Part shown: positions 27,577 through 33,580 of the stretch, in pieces
Position numbering within the stretch: position 1 is the first letter of the stretch
Layout: each line of letters starts with the position of its first letter
Assembly (NCBI GenBank): GCA_017446685.1
Contig: JAFSQI010000089.1
Location: forward strand, 1 to 33,580
DNA length: 33,580 nt
Direction: 5' to 3'
Source of the DNA: Butyrivibrio sp.
Lineage (GTDB): Bacteria > Bacillota > Clostridia > Lachnospirales > Lachnospiraceae
Translations under genes and position numbers: made by a program
Notes under the pieces: generated by a model
Seen by the model: the letters and a program-made list of their open reading frames with translations, nothing else
The model's database searches: none
Told to the model about the DNA's origin: nothing

Positions 27577-27694
27577 AAAGAAATAAAAAAAAACAAACAT
27601 AAAAATTAATTTCAAGAAAATAATGCGATTTTTATAGATATTTTTAGGTTAATACTGTAATATAAAAACGGTAGTGCAAAGAGAATGTAGAGAA

Positions 27695-27739
27695 ATAGGT
27701 ACAAAGAGCGTGGGAATGTTCTTAGTGGAGGGTACCTAT
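27695..27739 (+). promoter_or_regulatory. Leader hairpin before the Na/Pi cotransporter gene
   Basis: ATAGGTAC (27695-27702) and GTACCTAT (27732-27739) form a perfect 8-bp stem around a 29-base loop, ending one base before the CGGAGG ribosome site. Such placement can control translation. The left arm sequence (GTAGA..ATAGGTACAAA) recurs before the histidine kinase gene at about 29683-29698, but without the right arm. Confidence 0.4.
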
Positions 27740-27750
27740 ACGGAGGAAAA

Positions 27751-29544
27751 ATGAGTTCAATTGAAATGTTCAGCTTAGTAGCAGGTGTAGTTGGCGGACT
27801 TGCCATGTTCCTTTATGGAATGAATGTAATGAGCGGTGGTCTTACAAAAATGGCAGGAGGAAAGCTGGAGAGCGTCCTCGCAAGCGTGACAAAGCACCCG
27901 TTTATTGCTTATCTTTTTGGTGTAGGTGTAACTGCACTGGTACAATCTTCGTCAGCCTCAACCGTAATGGTTGTTGGTCTTGTTAATTCAGGAATCATGA
28001 CTTTAAAGCAGGCAGTCAGTGTAATACTTGGTGCTAACCTTGGTACTACTTTTACAGCCTGGCTTCTTTCGCTAAATGCAATCAGCAGCGACAACTTTAT
28101 TATAAATCTGTTAAAGCCTGCATCTTTTACGCCATTCCTGGCACTTGCAGGTATCGGTCTTTATATGTTTTCCAAAGACGAAAAAAAGAAAAATATTGGT
28201 ACGATTCTGCTTGGATTCTCAGTGCTGATGTTTGGAATGACATCGATGTCAAGTGCAGTATCACCGCTTAAGGAGGTTGACTCATTTAAAGCATTCCTTA
28301 CTACCTTCAGTAATCCGATTGTTGGTTTCCTTGTAGGTATTGCATTTACAATGATAATCCAGAGTTCTGCCGGAACAATAGGTGTACTTCAGGCATTATC
28401 TCTTTCTGTCAAGGTAAGGTACAGCATGGCAATACCTGTAGTAATCGGAGCAGAGGTGGGAACCTGCATTACAGCAATTCTTTCATCCCTTGGAGCCAAC
28501 AAAAACGGTAAAAGAACAGCACTTATGCATTTATATTTCAATGTTATAAAGGCAGTATCCTTTATGACGATATTCTATACTTTAAATGCGATTTTCAGTT
28601 TTGAATTTATGAATGATAAAATCGGAATGGTGGGAATTGCGGGGATACATACACTTGTAAACCTTATTGCAACACCGCTTATGCTGCCATTTGCAGAAGT
28701 CCTTGTAAAACTTGCACTTAAGACGATTCCTATTGATGATAAGGAGAAAAAAGAGCAGGAGGAGCAGGAAGGCATTCGTACACTCGATCCTCGATTTTTG
28801 TCCAACCCTCCATTTGCGCTTGAGCAGGCGAGACTTGCAGCTATCACAATGGCAAATATGTCAAAGGAATCACTGGATAAGGCAATCGCTCTTATAACTG
28901 AATATGATGAAGCGGCAGCAGGAGAAGTTGATTATCTTGAGCGCAAGATTGATCAGTACGAAGATCAGCTCGGAACTTATCTTATGAAGATAAATGCGCA
29001 TCATCTTTCAGTTACCGACAGCCATACGCTTTCTCTTTTGCTTCACTGCATAACAGACTATGAGCGTATAAGTGATCATGCCCTCAATATCATGCAAAAG
29101 GCAAAAGGAATGTCTGAGAATCAACGCACGTTTTCTCCAAAGGCGCAGTCTGAGATGGATATCTTTGCATCTGCCGTAAAAGAGATAATGGATCTGGCTA
29201 TAAAGGCTTTTGAGAATCAGGATGTAACTCTTGCAAAGACAATTGAGCCGCTGGAAGAAACCATTGACGGAATCAATATGGAAGTTAAGCGCCGCCATAT
29301 CAGAAGACTCAGAAAAGGGAAATGTACAATAGAGCAGGGCTTTGACCTTAGTGACATCGGAACGGACTACGAGAGAATTGCAGATCATTGCAGCAATATA
29401 GCAGTCGGAATAATAGAAGTTAATGATGATATGTATGAGGCGCATGAATACATTGAGACGCTGAAGGCAGAGAAGTCCGAGAACTTTGAGCAGGCAGTTG
29501 ATTACTATGAAAGAAAGTACAAATTGCCGGCAGTTAAATTCTAA
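27751..29544 (+). CDS. Na+/phosphate cotransporter with PhoU domain
   Basis: This is a member of the NptA/YjbB (Na/Pi-cotransporter II-related) family that moves inorganic phosphate across the membrane with sodium. The 597-residue protein has two inverted membrane repeats (about 10-150 and 180-325), each carrying the family QSS motif: QSSSAS at 65-70 and QSSAG at 204-208. A cytosolic PhoU-like helical domain follows (about 350-580; ALLITEYDEAAAGEVDYLER-type helices, ITDYERISDHALNI and GTDYERIADHCSNI as the two metal-binding E/D-x-x-x-D repeats). A strong CGGAGG sits 5 bases before ATG 27751. The direction of transport in this family can be import or export. No pst or pho genes lie nearby, so the role is inferred from family. 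Confidence 0.9.
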   Translation: MSSIEMFSLVAGVVGGLAMFLYGMNVMSGGLTKMAGGKLESVLASVTKHPFIAYLFGVGVTALVQSSSASTVMVVGLVNSGIMTLKQAVSVILGANLGTTFTAWLLSLNAISSDNFIINLLKPASFTPFLALAGIGLYMFSKDEKKKNIGTILLGFSVLMFGMTSMSSAVSPLKEVDSFKAFLTTFSNPIVGFLVGIAFTMIIQSSAGTIGVLQALSLSVKVRYSMAIPVVIGAEVGTCITAILSSLGANKNGKRTALMHLYFNVIKAVSFMTIFYTLNAIFSFEFMNDKIGMVGIAGIHTLVNLIATPLMLPFAEVLVKLALKTIPIDDKEKKEQEEQEGIRTLDPRFLSNPPFALEQARLAAITMANMSKESLDKAIALITEYDEAAAGEVDYLERKIDQYEDQLGTYLMKINAHHLSVTDSHTLSLLLHCITDYERISDHALNIMQKAKGMSENQRTFSPKAQSEMDIFASAVKEIMDLAIKAFENQDVTLAKTIEPLEETIDGINMEVKRRHIRRLRKGKCTIEQGFDLSDIGTDYERIADHCSNIAVGIIEVNDDMYEAHEYIETLKAEKSENFEQAVDYYERKYKLPAVKF

Positions 29545-29605
29545 AAAAACATAATATTTGCATCACTAAAATGATAATATTATAAGTAGGGATATTTTGC
29601 GTTAG

Positions 29606-29674
29606 AAAACCATATGAGAACATGATCCAGAAGAGAGGGCGGTTTTTTTACATAATAAACTCTACTTGCCGCCC
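29606..29674 (+). other. Possible structured region between cotransporter and histidine kinase genes
   Basis: GGGCGG (29637-29642) pairs with CCGCCC (29669-29674) around a 26-base loop that begins with seven T residues. Alternatively AAAACC (29606-29611) can pair with GGTTTT (29641-29646), placing the T run as a weak terminator for the cotransporter gene. The two pairings exclude each other, which would suit an attenuator, but neither is strong. Confidence 0.3.
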
Positions 29675-29716
29675 GGAATGTTGTAGAATAGGTACAAAAT
29701 GAACCGGAGGCAAAAT

Positions 29717-32700
29717 ATGAAGGGTGCAAATACAAAAAAGATTATGGCGCTGGCTATAATTGGAAGTGCCGCAGTAGTTGCAATTATGGTTTTGGGGACC
29801 ATATGGACAGGTAAAAGTGCAAGCTCCGGCACAAAGAAGGCTGTCAGAAATGTAAGCATTTTATATCTTGAAGAGCTGGCAGGCAGAAGAGAACAGGTTG
29901 TGGCATCAACATTGAATGACTATATCAGTGATCTTGATGTGGCAATTGGTCTTATGACGCCAAATGATCTTTCCAGCAAAGAGAATCTTCAGGAATACCA
30001 GCTTAGAATGAAGCAGCTTTATGGGCTTGAGAAATTTGCCTTTATAGATGAAAACGGTCTTATATATACCTCAAGGGGAACAAGAACGGATATAGACCAG
30101 TACCGGTTTGATTATGAATCAATCACAGGTCCCGAGGTCTCACTAAAGGGCGAGGATGGTGACAATACAAAGGTTGTCATTGCAGTGCCTACAGATCGCC
30201 TGCCCTATGAGGGGCACTATCTTGTTGCCTGTTTCATGGAGATTGACATGGAGAGCATGCTGGAAAATCTCTCATTTGAATCAGGTTCCAACAATGTAAC
30301 TTTCTGCAATATTTACACTCCTGACGGATATTCGCTCACCAATATGGTACTTGGAGGGCTAGCACGTGAGGACAACCTTCTGGCAGCTCTTAAAAATGCT
30401 GATTTTGAAGAAGGCGATAATTTTGGATCTGTTAAAGAAAACTTTGAAAACGGACGGACAGGAGTAGTTTCTTTTACCTATAACGGCATTCAGGAGACCT
30501 TGTACTATGTACCTGTGCATAAAACAAACTGGATGCTGACATATCTTATAAGAGAAAGCGTTATAAGTCAGCAGATTGATGAAATATCTGAGGGAATCAT
30601 ACTAAGAAGTCTTATGCTGGCATTTCTTACGACGCTTGTTCTCGTCGGTGTATTTTCCATGATGCTTATTCAGACAAGGAAAGCTGCCAAACTTATCCTT
30701 GAAAAAGAAACGTCGGAGGTCATGCAGCAGGAGCTGGAAGAGCGGATTGCCCTGCAGGATGAACTGATTGAACAGGAGAAACAAAGGGCGAGACTTGACA
30801 GAATGATAAATGCCCTGGCATCAGATTACAGGAGTGTATATTATGTCAATTTAAGCAAAGATACAGCAACGTGTTTCAGCAATGATGATGTGAATGATAA
30901 TATCAGCAAGGATGATGTGTTTTCTTTCTCGGAAGGTTTCACCGAATATGCAAACAAGTATGTTTCGGAGGATTACAGGGAGCAGTTTCTTGAATTCATT
31001 AAACCTGAGAATATTCGAAAGGGACTTAAGGAAAGCGCAATTATAGCGTACAGATATCTTGTAATCAAAGATGGTAACGAGAGCTATGAGATGCTCCGTA
31101 TGGCTGATGCCAAAACCGGCTCCTCAAAGGATACGGATTTGGTAAATTCAATAGGTGTCGGATTTACGGATATCGACGAGGAGATGCGGGATTCCCTTGC
31201 CAAAAATCAGGCTCTTTCCGATGCCCTTAAGACTGCTGAAGAGGCAAGCAGGGCAAAGACTGTATTTTTATCAAGCATGAGTCATGAGATACGCACGCCA
31301 ATGAATGCGATTATAGGACTGGACTCCCTTGCTCTCAATGAGCCGGATATTTCCGAAACTACAAAAGACTATCTGGAAAAGATTGGAAGCAGCGCACAGC
31401 ATCTTCTTAGTCTGATAAATGACATTCTCGATATGTCAAGGATTGAATCCGGACGAATGGTGTTAAAGAATGAAGAGTTTGCTTTTTCCAAGCTTATTGA
31501 ACAGATAAATGTAATATTCAGCGGTCAGTGTCAGGAAAAAGGGCTTGAGTACAATTGCCACATAAAAGGACAATTGTGTGATTATTATATTGGTGATGAT
31601 GTAAAGCTGAGGCAGGTGCTTATTAATATACTTGGAAATGCAGTAAAGTTCACTCCTGAAGGCGGAAATGTGGAATTTGCCGTGGAAAAGACAGGCGGAT
31701 TTGGAGACAGGTCCGTACTCCAGTTCAGGATAAAGGATACAGGAATCGGAATGAGCAAAGATTATCTGCCTCAAATCTTTGATGCCTTCAGTCAGGAAAA
31801 TTCAGGGACTACTAACAAATACGGCAGCTCTGGCCTTGGTATGGCAATCACAAAGAGAATTGTCGAGATGATGAACGGAGAGATAACTGTAGAGAGTGAA
31901 AAGAATGTCGGTACAACCTTCACAGTAAATGTAACTCTTAAGGATTCTGACAGAAAGCTCTCGGATGACGGTGATGATTTTGATATTCATCCGGAGGATA
32001 TGAAGGTTTTGATAATAGATGATGATCCTCTTGCCTGCGACCAGGCAAAGCTTGTTATGAATCAGGCAGGAATCGAAGCAGAGTCTGCAGTGTCAGGAAG
32101 CCAGGCGCTTGATATGGTAAGGCTTTCTCAGGCAAGGCAGGAGCCTTACAATCTGATTATAGTTGACTGGCAGATGCCGGAGATGGATGGAGTAGAGACC
32201 ACCAAAAACATACGCTCTATGATCGGAGCAGATACTGCGGTAATAATTCTGACAGCCTATAGCTGGGATGATATATATGAAGAGGCTACTTCTGCAGGCG
32301 TTGACAGCTTTATAGCCAAGCCTCTTTTTACCGAGAATCTTTTTACCGAGTTTAAGAATGTATTAAAAAAGAAAAAAATTGCCTCTGAAAAGAACCATAA
32401 TAAAGCGAATCTGGAGGGGAGACATCTGATTTTGGCTGAGGATATTGAAGTAAATGCCCAGATTATGATGAAGATTCTGTCCATGAGAAAGATAGAGGTT
32501 GATCATGCTGCAAACGGAAGAGAAGCACTTGATTTGTACATGGATAAGCCTGAGGGATATTATGATGCAATTCTAATGGATATGCGAATGCCTGAGATGG
32601 ATGGACTTACAGCCACCAGAAATATCAGAGCATCAGGAAGGAGCGACAGTGCTACAATACCGGTCATTGCTCTGACAGCGAATGCCTTTGACGAGGATGT

Positions 32701-32797
32701 ACAGCAAAGCCTTCAGGCAGGACTTAATGCGCACCTCAGTAAACCAGTGGAACCGGCAGTATTATTTGATACATTGGAAAATCTCATAAAAACGTGA
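29717..32797 (+). CDS. Hybrid sensor histidine kinase with two receiver domains
   Basis: This 1026-residue membrane hybrid kinase starts at ATG 29717, with GGAGG 6 bases upstream; ATG 29699 lacks a site and adds six residues. It has a membrane helix 9-29, an extracytoplasmic CACHE-like sensor (about 32-290; FAFIDENGLIYTSRG is typical), a second helix (about 298-320), a coiled coil (about 325-370) and a PAS-like domain (about 375-480). HisKA has phospho-acceptor His523 in SHEIRTPMNAI. HATPase has the N box (LINILGNAVKF, near 634) and G boxes DTGIGM and GLGMAI. REC1 carries Asp817 (DWQMPEMDG) and REC2 Asp955 (DMRMPEMDG), both with conserved Lys in AKP/SKP. No HPt or DNA-binding output is present, so phosphate must pass to a partner elsewhere. 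The ligand is unknown. Confidence 0.93.
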   Translation: MKGANTKKIMALAIIGSAAVVAIMVLGTIWTGKSASSGTKKAVRNVSILYLEELAGRREQVVASTLNDYISDLDVAIGLMTPNDLSSKENLQEYQLRMKQLYGLEKFAFIDENGLIYTSRGTRTDIDQYRFDYESITGPEVSLKGEDGDNTKVVIAVPTDRLPYEGHYLVACFMEIDMESMLENLSFESGSNNVTFCNIYTPDGYSLTNMVLGGLAREDNLLAALKNADFEEGDNFGSVKENFENGRTGVVSFTYNGIQETLYYVPVHKTNWMLTYLIRESVISQQIDEISEGIILRSLMLAFLTTLVLVGVFSMMLIQTRKAAKLILEKETSEVMQQELEERIALQDELIEQEKQRARLDRMINALASDYRSVYYVNLSKDTATCFSNDDVNDNISKDDVFSFSEGFTEYANKYVSEDYREQFLEFIKPENIRKGLKESAIIAYRYLVIKDGNESYEMLRMADAKTGSSKDTDLVNSIGVGFTDIDEEMRDSLAKNQALSDALKTAEEASRAKTVFLSSMSHEIRTPMNAIIGLDSLALNEPDISETTKDYLEKIGSSAQHLLSLINDILDMSRIESGRMVLKNEEFAFSKLIEQINVIFSGQCQEKGLEYNCHIKGQLCDYYIGDDVKLRQVLINILGNAVKFTPEGGNVEFAVEKTGGFGDRSVLQFRIKDTGIGMSKDYLPQIFDAFSQENSGTTNKYGSSGLGMAITKRIVEMMNGEITVESEKNVGTTFTVNVTLKDSDRKLSDDGDDFDIHPEDMKVLIIDDDPLACDQAKLVMNQAGIEAESAVSGSQALDMVRLSQARQEPYNLIIVDWQMPEMDGVETTKNIRSMIGADTAVIILTAYSWDDIYEEATSAGVDSFIAKPLFTENLFTEFKNVLKKKKIASEKNHNKANLEGRHLILAEDIEVNAQIMMKILSMRKIEVDHAANGREALDLYMDKPEGYYDAILMDMRMPEMDGLTATRNIRASGRSDSATIPVIALTANAFDEDVQQSLQAGLNAHLSKPVEPAVLFDTLENLIKT

Positions 32798-32881
32798 TTA
32801 TAAAAATAATCCTTTCGCTAAGTTAAAGCAACACTTACAGAGTTTGTGGTGACATAGTACTAAAATATAATTTAGATTTAT

Positions 32882-32910
32882 GAGGAAGCAATCAGACTGA
32901 TTGCTTCCTC
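32882..32910. terminator. Perfect 13-bp hairpin lacking a T tract
   Basis: GAGGAAGCAATCA (32882-32894) and TGATTGCTTCCTC (32898-32910) are exact complements around a 3-base loop. It lies 84 bases after the histidine kinase stop, as a terminator would, but the following bases are ATTACCAAG, not T. The T tract may have been lost where a foreign or decayed segment joins. Confidence 0.45.
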
Positions 32911-33148
32911 ATTACCAAGATACAAAAGACAGTTGCTTAGATGGCAAAAGACTTTTTGAAGATATTACGTATCCGGATAGCATGGGCCATACTTTTATTG
33001 CAATCCCTGACGGAAGTTATCTATATTCTGAAGATGGTAAGGAAGAATTAATGGGGGAGCATTTTGTCATCAGAGATGGTGGTATCGTATGACATGCCAA
33101 GTGCTTAGAAAGAAACTGCAGGAATTGGCTAATATTCCACAGATTTAG
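32901..33148 (+). pseudogene. Unrecognised short reading frames, probably a gene remnant
   Basis: The 370 bases between the histidine kinase and the NUDIX gene (32798-33167) hold the hairpin above and an open frame to TGA at 33090-33092. Its peptide (ITYPDSMGHTFIAIPDGSYL...EHFVIRDGG) looks protein-like but has no ATG or ribosome site, and its only start is a TTG inside the hairpin. A second frame overlaps the stop (ATGA at 33089) and runs 19 codons to TAG at 33146 (RKKLQELANIPQI). This looks like the 3' end of a lost gene followed by a fragment of another, but a tiny real gene cannot be excluded. I do not recognise either family. Confidence 0.35.
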
Positions 33149-33167
33149 GATAAAGGAGACGATTGAA

Positions 33168-33580
33168 ATGGAGTATGATTGTGGATTTACCAATGACAAT
33201 AAATGGTTTAGATATCGCGCAGCGGCCATTATTGTTGAGAATGGATGTGTTCTTTTTGCGGGGAACGAGAAGGATGATTATTACTACTCTATTGGTGGGG
33301 CTGTGCATATGGGAGAAACCGCTGAAGATGCTGTTAAAAGAGAAGTGTATGAAGAAACCGGCGTTGCTTATGAGATAGATCATCTTGCGGTGATTCACGA
33401 AAACTTCTTTAATGAAAACCAAGGGGCATTAAAGGGAATGGATTGTCATGAGATTGCGATGTATTTCCTGATGAAATCAAAGGGAACTCAGGAACTTTAT
33501 AGTGATAGTTATACCCAAGGGGTAAAGGAAAATATGTATTGGCTCCCGATTGATGAGCTTGATAAATACAAAGCTTTTCC
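33168..33580 (+). CDS. NUDIX hydrolase, 5' part (runs off the window)
   Basis: The NUDIX fold hydrolyses nucleoside diphosphates linked to another group. The frame starts at ATG 33168 with AAGGAG 9 bases upstream and stays open to the right edge (137 codons seen). The NUDIX box is complete: GGAVHMGETAEDAVKREVYE then ETGV, matching G-x5-E-x7-RE-U-x-EE-x-G-U. Before it come FRYRAAAIIVENGCVLFAG and YYYSIGGAV, the usual first strands. After it comes an HEIAMYFLM strand and a late WLPIDELDKY, also typical. It could be a house-cleaning or ADP-ribose-type enzyme, and the substrate cannot be told from what is visible. Confidence 0.9.
   Translation, partial: MEYDCGFTNDNKWFRYRAAAIIVENGCVLFAGNEKDDYYYSIGGAVHMGETAEDAVKREVYEETGVAYEIDHLAVIHENFFNENQGALKGMDCHEIAMYFLMKSKGTQELYSDSYTQGVKENMYWLPIDELDKYKAF

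Overview
The window looks like a chromosomal segment from a low-GC anaerobic Firmicute of the Lachnospiraceae, probably Butyrivibrio-like. This is inferred from three things: the gene order uvrC-hprK-ROK kinase-murB-rapZ-whiA-HPr-like, the style of the giant MBG-repeat surface proteins, and the PAS/CACHE-type hybrid histidine kinase. No tRNA, rRNA, CRISPR array, transposase or phage gene was seen.

Bases 1-4898 hold the 3' end of an ATP-type PEP carboxykinase gene (pckA), a convergent CTP synthase gene (pyrG, minus strand) and ftsH behind a good sigma-A-like promoter. The strip between pckA and pyrG carries a terminator for each gene and a cluster of very compact hairpins.

Bases 4911-12087 are a housekeeping and carbon-control cluster on the plus strand: uvrC, hprK, a ROK-family glucokinase, murB (TTG start), rapZ, whiA and an 85-residue HPr-like gene. 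The HPr-like protein keeps the regulatory Ser46, the HPr kinase target, but has Glu in place of the phosphotransfer His15. It is therefore Crh-like and probably signals with HPrK rather than carrying PTS phosphate. No yvcK/glmR gene lies between rapZ and whiA, where it sits in Bacillus.

Bases 12088-26530 are the accessory and most unusual part. A 457-base gap with several stem-loops (one a possible small RNA) leads into two tandem copies of the same two-gene module. Each module has a small gene of 76-78 codons followed by a giant secreted surface protein (2781 and 1649 residues), and each is closed by its own terminator. The two giants align end to end. They differ mainly by six tandem two-domain MBG/YDG supermodules of about 176-180 residues inserted near the C-terminus of the first. 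Both end with a Pro/Thr wall-spanning stretch, a doubled VLGARR motif, a transmembrane helix and a basic tail, with no LPXTG motif.

Bases 26531-33580 hold a GNAT acetyltransferase with an extra N-terminal domain, a Na+/phosphate cotransporter fused to a PhoU domain, a hybrid histidine kinase with two receiver domains, a decayed or unrecognised short reading-frame region next to a perfect hairpin, and the 5' part of a NUDIX hydrolase that runs off the window.
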